Positions 34,501 through 43,909 of a stretch of 64,000 nucleotides of DNA are shown here, one piece after another. How positions within the stretch are numbered: position 1 is the first letter of the stretch; every line of letters begins with the position of its first letter. The stretch comes from Ruminococcus sp. GTDB lineage: Bacteria > Bacillota > Clostridia > Oscillospirales > Acutalibacteraceae. The notes under the pieces are model-generated. The model did no database searches and was not told where the DNA came from. It saw only the letters and a list, made by a program, of their open reading frames with translations. The stretch is from assembly GCA_017457155.1 (NCBI GenBank), contig JAFTHZ010000015.1, positions 1-64,000 on the forward strand. Direction: 5' to 3'. The position numbers and the translations under genes are program-made.

Positions 34501-36912
34501 TTAAGGTTTAACAACAATATTGACAAGTTTTCCCTTAACATAGAACTCTTTTATGATATTCATACCGCTGATTGCAGCCTTGACTTTCTCGTCATCATGA
34601 CAAAGAGCGAGTACAGAATCCTGCTGTGCATCAGCAGGAACATTAAGTCTGGACTTGATTTTACCGTTAACCTGAACAGCAATCTCAATCATATCATCCT
34701 TGCACTTTGCCTCATCATATACAGGCCAGGAAGTCTGAGCAAGGATTGTGTCGGCATCCAGACAGATGTTGTTAATCTCCTCGGTTACATGAGGAGCAAA
34801 AGGATTAGTCAGAAGAAGGAAAGCCTTAAGCTCTGCCTTGTTGATAGAACCCTTTGCATAGATAGCATTGATAAGAGTCATCAGCGCAGCAATAGCTGTA
34901 TTGAACTTCATGCTCTCGATATCTTCTGTTACTTTCTTGATAGTCTTATGGAATGCAGAGGACAGCTCTGAGGAAAACTCGTCGCCGTCAACAAGAATAT
35001 CCTGGAAGTTCCAGATTCTGTCAATAAATCTCTTACAACCCTTCATGGAGTTTTCTGACCAGGGAGCTGCCTGCTCATAGTCACCCATAAACAATACATA
35101 TGTACGAAGAACATCAGCACCGTATACGTCAACAACCTCATTGGGATCTACGACGTTACCGCGGGACTTACTCATCTTCACACCGTCGGGTCCGAGAATG
35201 AGTCCCTGAGCTGTTCTCTTTGCATAAGGCTCTGCACAAGGAACAACGCCGATATCGTACAGGAACTTGTGCCAGAATCTGGAGTAGATAAGGTGGCGGG
35301 TTACGTGCTCCATTCCACCATTGTACCAGTCAACAGGCATCCAGTACTTAAGCTTGTCCATATTAGCAAGCTCTGAATCGTTATGAGGATCAATATAGCG
35401 CAGGAAATACCAGGAAGAACCTGCCCACTGAGGCATTGTGTCTGTCTCTCTCTTTGCTTTTGCACCACACTTGGGACAGGTGCAATTAACAAAATCTTCA
35501 ATCTTAGCCAGGGGGCTCTCGCCATCCTGTCCGGGCTCGAAGTTCTCAACCTCGGGAAGTCTGAGAGGAAGCTGATCATAAGGAACAGGTACCATTCCGC
35601 ATTTCTCACAATGAACAATGGGAATGGGCTCGCCCCAATAACGCTGACGGTTAAATGCCCAGTCCTTCATCTTGTACTGAACACCCTTCTCGCCTATGCC
35701 CTGCTTTTCAAGCTCCTGAAGAACTCTCTCAATAGAGCTCTTCTTATCAGTATAACCATTGAGATAATCAGAGTTTACCATCTCGCCGTCGCCTGTATAG
35801 GCCTCAACTGAAATATCGCCACCCTTGATAACCTCGATAATATCAATACCAAACTTCTTCGCAAAATCATAGTCTCTCTGATCGTGTGCAGGCACAGCCA
35901 TAATAGCACCTGTGCCATAACCCATCATAACGTAGTCAGAGATAAAAATGGGGATTTCCTTGCCGTTCACAGGATTAACGCCTACAAAGCCCTGAAGCTT
36001 CACGCCTGTCTTATCCTTAACAAGCTGGGTTCTCTCAAACTCTGTCTTCTTTGCACACTCGGTTCTGTATGCCTCAACCTCATCGAAGTTAGAGATCATA
36101 TCCTTGTATTTGTCAAGCATAGTATGCTCAGGAGCCATAACCATAAAGGTTACGCCAAAGAGAGTATCGGGTCTTGTAGTATATATGCGGAGTGTCTCGT
36201 CTGTATCCTTCACCTTGAAATTAACAAAAGCACCTGTGGATTTTCCGATCCAGTTCTCCTGCTGAAGCTTTACATTGGGAAGATAATCAACATCTTTGAG
36301 ACCCTCAAGGAGCTTATCAGCATACTCGGTTATACGAAGATACCATACGTCCTTTGATTTCTGAACAATATCACTGTGGCAAATATCGCACTTTCCACCC
36401 TGAGAATCCTCGTTAGAAAGTACAACCTTACAGGAAGGACAGTAGTTTACAAGAGTTTTATCTCGAAAAGCAAGTCCGTTTTCAAACATCTTAAGGAATA
36501 TCCACTGAGTCCATTTGTAATAGTCCTCTTCTGTTGTATCGATAACTCTGTTCCAGTCAAAAGAGAAACCTACTCTTTTGAGCTGACTTGTAAACTTCTC
36601 AATATTTGTATCAGTAACCTGTCTGGGGTGGATACGTGTCTTGATAGCATAGTTCTCAGTAGGCAGACCATAAGCATCAAAGCCTATGGGAAAAAGTACG
36701 TTGTAGCCTTCCATTCTCTTCTTTCTCGAGACAACCTCGAGACCGGAATAAGCCTTTATGTGACCAACGTGCATACCTGCACCACTGGGATAAGGGAATT
36801 CAACAAGAGCATAGAATTTTTCTTTGTCAGAATTATCCTTTGCTTCGAATACACCTTTCTCCTCCCAGATCTTCTGCCATTTTGATTCAGTAATCTTATG
36901 ATCGTATTTCAA
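34501..36912 (-). CDS. leuS: Leucyl-tRNA synthetase
   Basis: 803 aa, class I. The HIGH signature is MHVGHI near residue 48 and KMSKS is in GVKMSKSRGNVVDP near 575. The CP1 editing domain is present (TGAIMAVPAHDQRDYDFAKKF). The start is a TTG with AGGAGGA 7 nt upstream; no ATG is available nearby. The gap to rsfS upstream is only 32 nt, so no T-box leader is present, in contrast to many Firmicutes leuS genes. It is the last gene of the run that begins with the rRNA methyltransferase. Confidence 0.96.
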   Translation of the reverse strand: MKYDHKITESKWQKIWEEKGVFEAKDNSDKEKFYALVEFPYPSGAGMHVGHIKAYSGLEVVSRKKRMEGYNVLFPIGFDAYGLPTENYAIKTRIHPRQVTDTNIEKFTSQLKRVGFSFDWNRVIDTTEEDYYKWTQWIFLKMFENGLAFRDKTLVNYCPSCKVVLSNEDSQGGKCDICHSDIVQKSKDVWYLRITEYADKLLEGLKDVDYLPNVKLQQENWIGKSTGAFVNFKVKDTDETLRIYTTRPDTLFGVTFMVMAPEHTMLDKYKDMISNFDEVEAYRTECAKKTEFERTQLVKDKTGVKLQGFVGVNPVNGKEIPIFISDYVMMGYGTGAIMAVPAHDQRDYDFAKKFGIDIIEVIKGGDISVEAYTGDGEMVNSDYLNGYTDKKSSIERVLQELEKQGIGEKGVQYKMKDWAFNRQRYWGEPIPIVHCEKCGMVPVPYDQLPLRLPEVENFEPGQDGESPLAKIEDFVNCTCPKCGAKAKRETDTMPQWAGSSWYFLRYIDPHNDSELANMDKLKYWMPVDWYNGGMEHVTRHLIYSRFWHKFLYDIGVVPCAEPYAKRTAQGLILGPDGVKMSKSRGNVVDPNEVVDVYGADVLRTYVLFMGDYEQAAPWSENSMKGCKRFIDRIWNFQDILVDGDEFSSELSSAFHKTIKKVTEDIESMKFNTAIAALMTLINAIYAKGSINKAELKAFLLLTNPFAPHVTEEINNICLDADTILAQTSWPVYDEAKCKDDMIEIAVQVNGKIKSRLNVPADAQQDSVLALCHDDEKVKAAISGMNIIKEFYVKGKLVNIVVKP

Positions 36913-36944
36913 AATGAGTCCTCCTCATAAATAATAGATGAAAA

Positions 36945-37301
36945 TTAGTCTGTGATATAGGGTGAGAGATCAACAACCTCGCCGTCCTGCCACAGATGAT
37001 CAAGTCCATAATACTCTCTTGCTTCGTCAGAGAAAACATGAATAATAACGTCGGAGTAATCAAGCAGAATCCAGGAATCAGAGCCATGGCCCTCAATATG
37101 ATGGACCATCTTTCCCATTCCTTTCAGCTGATACTCAACCTCATCTGCCAAAGACTTGACATGGGTAGAGTTATTACCTGTAGCAAAAACCATGTAATCA
37201 GCAAGAGATGATACCTCATCTATTCTGATAACATTGATTTTTGATGCTTTCTTATCAGACAATATCTTTGCACTTTCAATTGCTTGTTCAAAAGTTGTCA
37301 T
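36945..37301 (-). CDS. rsfS: Ribosomal silencing factor RsfS
   Basis: 118 aa. It binds L14 on the 50S subunit and blocks subunit joining. The core contains VIRIDEVSSLADYMVFATGNNSTHVKSLADEVEYQLK and a late DYSDVIIHVFSDEAREYYGLDHLW. It follows yqeK by 17 nt, with GAAAGGA as ribosome binding site. The yhbY-nadD-yqeK-rsfS order is the same as in Bacillus. Confidence 0.95.
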   Translation of the reverse strand: MTTFEQAIESAKILSDKKASKINVIRIDEVSSLADYMVFATGNNSTHVKSLADEVEYQLKGMGKMVHHIEGHGSDSWILLDYSDVIIHVFSDEAREYYGLDHLWQDGEVVDLSPYITD

Positions 37302-37318
37302 AGCAAATATCCTTTCTA

Positions 37319-37888
37319 CTAGCGGTTGAGAACCAGTTCGTTATATGCTGAGAGTGCATCCGGATGGATGGCACGTTCTTTGCGGACGATATCGGGAATA
37401 ACAAACCCAAGACCATAGAGCATTCCTTCCTCAAGGGACACTTCACATCTGGCACGCATAACATCCACGTCCTCATAGTCACGCTCATCGCTGATAAAAT
37501 CAGCAGTAAAAATAATTTTCTCCAGCAGTGACATCCCTGCACGGGCAGTTGTGTGATAACGAATGGAATTGAGTATATCCTCGTCATCTATTCCAAGAGT
37601 ATCCCTGCAATATACCATTCCGGATATTGCATGATACAATTGAGGGGATGACTTGGAAACATCGTCAAGTATTATACCACCCGCATTTATTATTTGCAAC
37701 TGATTTTCCGCATCTGTTTCTTTAGTTATGTCATGCAGAATTCCTGCAAGCTCGGCTTTTTGGACATCACATCCGTACTTTTTTGCAAGCTTGACAGCCG
37801 CTGCAGCAACATTAACGCTATGGGTATACCTACGATTGCTCAATCGACTTTCTGCTAATTTATAATATTTCTCAAAATTCATATCCAT
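37319..37888 (-). CDS. yqeK: HD domain phosphohydrolase YqeK
   Basis: 189 aa, HD-domain metal hydrolase. Family members hydrolyse diadenosine tetraphosphate symmetrically. The first metal histidine is in RYTHSVNVA near 20, and the HD pair is in ILHDITKE near 49. A further His is in YHAISGMV. The start is one of two nearby ATGs inside the nadD 3' end (17-nt overlap), and no clear ribosome binding site helps to choose. It fits between nadD and rsfS. Confidence 0.92.
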   Translation of the reverse strand: MDMNFEKYYKLAESRLSNRRYTHSVNVAAAAVKLAKKYGCDVQKAELAGILHDITKETDAENQLQIINAGGIILDDVSKSSPQLYHAISGMVYCRDTLGIDDEDILNSIRYHTTARAGMSLLEKIIFTADFISDERDYEDVDVMRARCEVSLEEGMLYGLGFVIPDIVRKERAIHPDALSAYNELVLNR

Positions 37889-38483
37889 ATAACTTATTAT
37901 CAAATATATAGTCTAAAACTTCCTTGTGAACCAAATGTGTCACATCGTTTCCTGCTGCTATATCATCTCTTATTTCTGTAGAAGAAACAAGTTTTATTGA
38001 TTGATCCAAAACATCTGTGTTGGCGTTATATTTATCCTTATATAATTTCTTACGAGTAAGAAGATCGTCATAATCAATATCGCCCCTGATTGCAGTAATA
38101 ACGGTTGCTAAACTGAATATTTCCTCTACCGCATGCCACTGTGGCAGCTGCATAAACGAATCTGCTCCCACAATCAGAAACAGCTCGTCCTGAGGATGAC
38201 GATCATGAAGCTCACGCAGAGTATCTGCTGTGTAACTTCTCCCCCGTCTTTTGATCTCAATATCACTGACAGAGACCTTGCTATTGTTACCGAAAGCAAT
38301 CTTGCACATATTGTACCGATGTTCGGGTTCTACCATATAAGCATTATCTTTCAGCGGAGTATGGAAAGTAGGAATAACATATACCAAATCAAGAGAAAAA
38401 GCATCTGTCAGCCGCTCTACAAGTCCCGTGTGTCCTTTATGAACAGGATTAAAACTCCCGCCGAACATTCCTATTCTGCTCAT
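37872..38483 (-). CDS. nadD: Nicotinate-nucleotide adenylyltransferase
   Basis: 203 aa. It joins nicotinate mononucleotide and ATP to deamido-NAD. The nucleotidyltransferase motif GGSFNPVHKGH is at residues 8-18, and the ISSTEIR-type motif appears as LVSSTEIRDDI near 166. It overlaps yhbY upstream by 4 nt (ATGA-type) and yqeK downstream. It works in the same NAD pathway as pncB, which lies at 59079. Confidence 0.95.
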   Translation of the reverse strand: MSRIGMFGGSFNPVHKGHTGLVERLTDAFSLDLVYVIPTFHTPLKDNAYMVEPEHRYNMCKIAFGNNSKVSVSDIEIKRRGRSYTADTLRELHDRHPQDELFLIVGADSFMQLPQWHAVEEIFSLATVITAIRGDIDYDDLLTRKKLYKDKYNANTDVLDQSIKLVSSTEIRDDIAAGNDVTHLVHKEVLDYIFDNKLYGYEF

Positions 38484-38782
38484 ACTTTAGCTTTGGGTAA
38501 TTTTATCTTAGGTTCGTCAGGGTTCTTCTTATATAATACGAACTTATATCCGATAACCTGAACAACATCGCAACCTACATTTTCTGCGATAATATCAGCA
38601 GCTTCACGAGCACTGTACTCGCAGGTCTCAAGAACCTTTCCTTTGATAAGCTCACGAGCTTTCAAAGCGTCTGATGCTTGCTTGTAGATCGTGTCAGTGA
38701 GACCGCCCTTACCAACGATGAGAATCGTCTCGTAGGTATTAGCAAGTCCACGAAGATAAGCTCTCTGTTTACTTGTAAGCAT
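38480..38782 (-). CDS. yhbY: CRM-domain RNA-binding protein YhbY
   Basis: 100 aa, made almost entirely of one CRM domain (LTSKQRAYLRGLANTYETILIVGKGGLTD, with the GKGG loop). YhbY-type proteins associate with the pre-50S subunit. The ATG shares a base with the rdgB stop (TAATG) and the gene end overlaps nadD. In Bacillus (yqeI) it has the same neighbours. Confidence 0.92.
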   Translation of the reverse strand: MLTSKQRAYLRGLANTYETILIVGKGGLTDTIYKQASDALKARELIKGKVLETCEYSAREAADIIAENVGCDVVQVIGYKFVLYKKNPDEPKIKLPKAKV

Positions 38783-39384
38783 TATACATCGTCCTTTCTG
38801 TTAATTAACAGGGCTCTGAGACCGCGAAGAGCCTGTCCCCTGTGACTGATCTCGTCCTTCTCATCTCCGCTGATACAGCCGAAACATCGACCATCTTTGT
38901 AAATAAAGAGAGGATCATAACCAAATCCACCCTCGCCCATAGGCTCGGATGCTATCATACCTTCACAATAGCCCTCAACAGTGATGATATCATCCTCGCT
39001 GAATACAAGACATATACTGCAGACAAAACGAGCAGAGCGCTCATGATCCGCATAATCCTTTATCTCTGAAAGAAGAAGGGCATTTCGCTGACTTTGAGGA
39101 ATATCTTCTCCACCATATCGGGCTGAGTAAATTCCGGGAGCTCCCCCAAGAGCATCAACACACAAACCCGAATCGTCAGCAACAGAAGGCATACCTGACA
39201 GTCTGAAAGCAGAGAGCGCCTTGATCTTTGCATTTTCTGCAAAGGTACTTCCGTCCTCTACAATATCTCCGAGATCAACACCTGCATCCTTGGCAGATTT
39301 CACATTGATTCCCAGAGGAAGCAGAATTCTCTTAAATTCCTCTACCTTATGAGCATTATTTGTTGCAATCAGAAAATCGGGCAT
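38782..39384 (-). CDS. rdgB: dITP/XTP pyrophosphatase (RdgB/HAM1 family)
   Basis: 200 aa. It removes non-canonical purine nucleoside triphosphates. The start motif LIATNNAHKVEEF binds the triphosphate. The signature SVADDSGLCVDALGGAPGIYSARY is near residues 68-91, and the late FGYDPLFI and SHRGQAL blocks are present. It begins 2 nt after the ftsY stop and overlaps yhbY by 1 nt. Confidence 0.95.
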   Translation of the reverse strand: MPDFLIATNNAHKVEEFKRILLPLGINVKSAKDAGVDLGDIVEDGSTFAENAKIKALSAFRLSGMPSVADDSGLCVDALGGAPGIYSARYGGEDIPQSQRNALLLSEIKDYADHERSARFVCSICLVFSEDDIITVEGYCEGMIASEPMGEGGFGYDPLFIYKDGRCFGCISGDEKDEISHRGQALRGLRALLINRKDDV

Positions 39385-39386
39385 TA

Positions 39387-40301
39387 TTATTCACCTCTGT
39401 CAAACAGTGCCTTTGCAAAATCCTGAGGATCAAAAGGCTGAAGATCATCAATCTGCTCTCCCACACCGATATACTTGACAGGAATATCCAGACCATCTCT
39501 GATTGCAAGGACAACGCCACCCTTGGCTGTGCCGTCAAGCTTAGTCAGAACGATACCAGTGATACCGGTTGCTTTTCTGAATTCTACAGCCTGATTAACT
39601 GCGTTCTGTCCTGTGGTAGCATCAAGAACCAGAAGAATCTCTTTATCAGCATCAGGAAGCTCTCTGTCGATGATTCTGTTTATTTTGGCAAGCTCGTCCA
39701 TAAGATGCTTTTTGTTATGGAGACGACCTGCAGTATCGCAGATGATAACATCGTTGCCTCTGGCCTTTGCAGAGGAAATAGCGTCAAATACAACAGCAGC
39801 AGGGTCTGAACCCTCATTCTGCTTGATAATATCAGCACCACTTCTGTCTGCCCATACCTGAAGCTGATCAATAGCAGCTGCACGGAATGTATCGGCAGCA
39901 GCCAGAGTAACACGTTTTCCACGATTGCGCAGATCGTTGGCAAGCTTTCCGATTGTGGTGGTCTTGCCAACACCGTTTACACCTATAACAAGAATGACAG
40001 AGGGCTTTGTAGAAATATTCAGCTCCTGATTACCTGTGAGAAGGTCAGCAGTGATCTCTCTCAGAAGAACATTAATCTGATCGGGATCAGTGATACCTTC
40101 TTTCTTGACTCTTGTTCTGAGTTCATCACAGATCTTCTGAGCTGTGGGAACTCCCACATCGCCCATAACAAGAAGCTCTTCAAGCTCTTCAAAAAGTTCT
40201 TCGTCAATTTTCTTGAAAGATTTGAGCATTGAGTCAATCTGACCAACAACGCTGTCGCGGGTCTTCTTTAGGCCCTCTTTAATTTTACTGAAAAATCCCA
40301 T
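39387..40301 (-). CDS. ftsY: Signal recognition particle receptor FtsY
   Basis: 304 aa. This SRP GTPase brings ribosome-nascent chains to the membrane. NG domain motifs are GVNGVGKTTTIGKLA near 107, DTAGRLHNKKHLMDEL near 190 and TKLDGTAKGG near 250. The N-terminal A domain is very short (about 15 residues, KIKEGLKKTRDS), typical of Gram-positive FtsY. The rnc-smc-ftsY order is conserved in Firmicutes, with a radical SAM gene inserted here between rnc and smc. An ffh gene is not in the window. Confidence 0.96.
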   Translation of the reverse strand: MGFFSKIKEGLKKTRDSVVGQIDSMLKSFKKIDEELFEELEELLVMGDVGVPTAQKICDELRTRVKKEGITDPDQINVLLREITADLLTGNQELNISTKPSVILVIGVNGVGKTTTIGKLANDLRNRGKRVTLAAADTFRAAAIDQLQVWADRSGADIIKQNEGSDPAAVVFDAISSAKARGNDVIICDTAGRLHNKKHLMDELAKINRIIDRELPDADKEILLVLDATTGQNAVNQAVEFRKATGITGIVLTKLDGTAKGGVVLAIRDGLDIPVKYIGVGEQIDDLQPFDPQDFAKALFDRGE

Positions 40302-40329
40302 AATTATATATCCTTTGGTATGTATTGAA

Positions 40330-43300
40330 TTATCTTGCGTTCATCTTAAGTTTCTCTGCAACCTCGGTAGCCCTGAGTTCAAGAAGTTTAGAGATACCTT
40401 CCTCCTGCATGGTCACACCATAAAGCACATCTGCCTCTTCCATGGTTCCACGTCGATGTGTGATGGTGATAAACTGGGTCTGATCTGTGAGGTTCCTCAG
40501 ATACTTGGCAAATCTGTCAACGTTAACCTCATCGAGAGCAGCCTCAATCTCATCCATAACACAGAACAAAGAGGGGCGAACTTTCATAATGGCGAAGTAG
40601 AGAGCAATCGCAACGAGTGCTTTCTCGCCACCGGAAAGTGCATCAAGATTTGTAACAATCTTTCCGGGAGGATGAACAGAGATATCTATTCCGCTTCCGA
40701 GTATATCCTCAGGATCAGTGAGCACAAGGCGGGCTGTACCTCCGCCAAATAGTTCTGTGAAAGTGGTACCGAAATGTTTATTGATAAGAGTAAAGCTCTC
40801 AACAAATGACTCACGCATCTTCTTTGTAAGCTCACTGATAAGGCTCAGAATCTCTTTCTTTGATTTTTCAACATCCTCCACTTGAACAGACATAAACTCA
40901 TAACGCTCTGAAACTTCCTTGTATTCTTCGATTGCGCCTACGTTAACAGAACCAAGAGACTTGATCTTCTGCTTCAGTTCATTGAGTCTGCGTTGTGCAG
41001 CAGAAACATCCTCAATCTCAGCAGCATGTGCCTCAGCCTCCAGACGAGTCAACTCGTACTCCTCCCAGAGTTTGGAAATAATCGAGTCGTACTTGCTCTG
41101 CATATTGACCATACGCTCAGAAATACGAGCAAGCTCAGATGAAGCAAGCTCACGCTCAGACATCTTGTCTTTTTCCAGCTGTCTTAAACGATGGCTCTCT
41201 TTCTCTATCTCATCCTTACGGGTGTTAGAAATCTCGATTTCAGCACGGGATGAAGCAATTTCGGATTCGAGAGCGGTTATCTCAGCCTCGGTGACAGTAA
41301 TCTGCTCAGAAATGTCTGTGCACATCTGCTCAAGCTGTGCGATCTCATCAAAAAGCTCAGACTTACGCTCCTCCTGATTACTACCCACAGCTTTTGAGGA
41401 CTCGATATCTGAATTGAGGTTCTCGATATCTTTATCAAGAGTTACAATTTCAAGTCTGATTTCCTGAAGTTTCTGAGAAAGTTCCTCTCTCTTTTCTTTA
41501 AGATTTGCGCGATTACCACTGATTTGTGCGGCTTTTTCTTCCTGAATGGCAATCTCGTCTGAAAACTCGCTGATTATCTTCTCTGCGTTTTCGCGTTCTT
41601 TTTTGTATGATTCAATTCGGGTGTTACAGTTATCAATCTCAGTATCAATTTCTGATAAAGACTGGATAGTAGCATTCTTTTCGTTATCGCAGGATTTCGA
41701 CTCTGTCTCAAGTCTGACAAGTTCCTGAGAAGCAGATGAAAGATCTCCCCTGAAGCCGAGGATAGATGCTTCGAGAGAGGCTGACTCTGACTGTGCAGCT
41801 GTGTATTCTGCCTTTGCCTGCTCTGCTTTTTTCATAAGCTCGTCGGCTTCGCGTTTTATTTTTTCTATCTCAGAGGAGCGGCTCAACAGACCTGAGTTCT
41901 TTGCAAAAGAACCGCCGGTAAGAGAACCTCCTGCATTCACAACCTGACCATCAAGTGTAACAACCTTGAATTTATATCCGTATTTCTTAGCAGCAGTTGT
42001 TGCACTGTTAAGATCCTCAAAAACCGCAATTCTGCCAAGCAGTGACAGAATAATGCCCTCGTACTGTTCATCACAGGAGCACAGGTCACTGGCGATACCT
42101 ACAAATCCATAGCAGTCATCAATATCTTTTTCGGCAAGCTTCTTGCCCTTGATGGTATTTACAGGAAGAAATGTTGCACGGCCAGCCTTCTGCTGTTTGA
42201 GCATAGCAATGGCGCGCTTTGCATCCTCTTCTGTAGCGGTTACGATATTCTGCATAGCATAACCCAAAGCTGTCTCAATTGCAACAGCGTACTCTGTAGG
42301 CACCTTGAGTATACGGGACACAGGTCCGCGGATACCCTTGAGTGCACCGGATTTTGAGCTGTTGATAACAGACTTTACTGAGTGGCTGAAGCCCTCCATG
42401 TTCTGCTCCAGATCCAGCAGAACCTTTGCACGACGTGACTTCTCCCCTGCATCAAGAATCAACTTGTCAGCTTTTTGTCTGAGCTGAGAGAGTCTCTCTT
42501 CTCTGGAGCTATACTTCATCTCCAGACCCTTGATGGAGTTTGTAAGCTGTGTGATTGTTCGCTTTGTCTGATCGATCTGTAAAGCGTAATTCTCTGACAT
42601 CTCCTCTAAAACAGAGAGCTGCTCCTGACGTTTTGTCTTATTCTCGTCCAAAACAGTGAGTCTGCTCTCAAGTTCAGAGACAGATGTAACGCTTGTCATA
42701 AGTGTGACTCTGGCGTCTGCCTGTCTTGCACTGAGGGATGCTACAGCCGCGGTAATCTCCTGAAGTGTGTCAGAACTGCGACTGGCATCTACATTTATAG
42801 TATTAAGAGTATTGGCGAGCTCGTCATACTCTTTTTGTTTGTCAACAATAGTTTTCTTGATATCTTCAATCTGATTGAGTTTTTCATCAATCTCTTTACG
42901 GATATCAACTGCGAACATATCAATCTGTTCAAGATTGACACGAATTCTAGCTATACTCTCATTGTTATGAAGAATATCATTCTTTGATACAGATACCTGT
43001 GATCTTTTGTCAGATATCTGTGCTTCACAATCCGAAATAAGCCCACGAAGCCGCTCAATCTTTACAGATATCTGTCCGTTTTCCATATACAAGTTATCAG
43101 TTTTCTCTGAAATTTCAGAAAGCACCTTATCAGCGTCATCACACTGATTGCGGCTTATAGCGATTTTATCTTCGTAATCCTTGATCACACCTGAGGATTT
43201 GTTAAGAGTATCAAGCCAGAGAGCAATCTCCAGACCGCGCTTCTCCTGGGAATACTCCAAAAAGCTCTCAGCTTTTTTTGCCTGGGTTTTCAAAGGAGTG

Positions 43301-43905
43301 ATTCTGGACTCAAGCTCTGTGACGATATCTCTGAGTCTGACAAGGTTATCTTCTGTGTGTGAGAGCTTTCTTTCTGCTTCGGTCTTTCTGTATCTGTATC
43401 GAGAAATACCCGCTGCCTCTTCAAAAATCTCTCGTCTGTCGTCGCTCTTTGAGGAAACAATGCTGTCGATCTTACCCTGACCAATCATAGAGTATCCGTC
43501 ACGACCGAGACCTGTATCCATAAACAGCTCGTTAATATCCCTGAGTCTGACCTGTGTTTTATTAATAAGATACTCGCTCTCACCGCTACGATAATAGCGT
43601 CTTGTAACGGCGACAGTATCACCATCAAAGCGCAGAGCTCTGTCGCTGTTGTCGATGGTGAGGGTTACTTCTGCGAAGCCCTGCTGTTTTCTGCCGGTTG
43701 TACCGTTAAAAACAACATCCTCCATTCGTGAACAACGAAGGCTCTTGGGCGACTGCTCACCCAGTACCCAGCGGATAGCATCACTGATGTTACTCTTGCC
43801 GGAGCCGTTAGGACCGACAACAGATGTAATGCCGGTATTGAAGGTTAATTTTGTTTTATCGGGAAATGTTTTGAATCCCTGAAGCTCTAATGATTTTAGG
43901 AGCAT
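40330..43905 (-). CDS. smc: Chromosome segregation protein SMC
   Basis: 1191 aa, full length. Layout: N-terminal ATPase half with Walker A GPNGSGKSN (31-39) and the Q-loop region, a coiled coil (~170-500), the hinge (~510-670, with GIRGPVSRILKVPTEYAVAIE), the returning coiled coil (~680-1020), and the C-terminal ATPase half with signature LSGGEKALVAIAL and Walker B FCVMDEIEAALD. It forms condensin with ScpA and ScpB, which are not in this window. It follows the radical SAM gene by 4 nt. Confidence 0.97.
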   Translation of the reverse strand: MLLKSLELQGFKTFPDKTKLTFNTGITSVVGPNGSGKSNISDAIRWVLGEQSPKSLRCSRMEDVVFNGTTGRKQQGFAEVTLTIDNSDRALRFDGDTVAVTRRYYRSGESEYLINKTQVRLRDINELFMDTGLGRDGYSMIGQGKIDSIVSSKSDDRREIFEEAAGISRYRYRKTEAERKLSHTEDNLVRLRDIVTELESRITPLKTQAKKAESFLEYSQEKRGLEIALWLDTLNKSSGVIKDYEDKIAISRNQCDDADKVLSEISEKTDNLYMENGQISVKIERLRGLISDCEAQISDKRSQVSVSKNDILHNNESIARIRVNLEQIDMFAVDIRKEIDEKLNQIEDIKKTIVDKQKEYDELANTLNTINVDASRSSDTLQEITAAVASLSARQADARVTLMTSVTSVSELESRLTVLDENKTKRQEQLSVLEEMSENYALQIDQTKRTITQLTNSIKGLEMKYSSREERLSQLRQKADKLILDAGEKSRRAKVLLDLEQNMEGFSHSVKSVINSSKSGALKGIRGPVSRILKVPTEYAVAIETALGYAMQNIVTATEEDAKRAIAMLKQQKAGRATFLPVNTIKGKKLAEKDIDDCYGFVGIASDLCSCDEQYEGIILSLLGRIAVFEDLNSATTAAKKYGYKFKVVTLDGQVVNAGGSLTGGSFAKNSGLLSRSSEIEKIKREADELMKKAEQAKAEYTAAQSESASLEASILGFRGDLSSASQELVRLETESKSCDNEKNATIQSLSEIDTEIDNCNTRIESYKKERENAEKIISEFSDEIAIQEEKAAQISGNRANLKEKREELSQKLQEIRLEIVTLDKDIENLNSDIESSKAVGSNQEERKSELFDEIAQLEQMCTDISEQITVTEAEITALESEIASSRAEIEISNTRKDEIEKESHRLRQLEKDKMSERELASSELARISERMVNMQSKYDSIISKLWEEYELTRLEAEAHAAEIEDVSAAQRRLNELKQKIKSLGSVNVGAIEEYKEVSERYEFMSVQVEDVEKSKKEILSLISELTKKMRESFVESFTLINKHFGTTFTELFGGGTARLVLTDPEDILGSGIDISVHPPGKIVTNLDALSGGEKALVAIALYFAIMKVRPSLFCVMDEIEAALDEVNVDRFAKYLRNLTDQTQFITITHRRGTMEEADVLYGVTMQEEGISKLLELRATEVAEKLKMNAR

Positions 43906-43909
43906 ATTT

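Noticed and set aside
34407..36944. T-box riboswitch before leuS
   Set aside because: The gap between rsfS and leuS is 32 nt. Likewise ileS has a 22-nt gap and thrC a ~30-nt leader, too short for a T-box.
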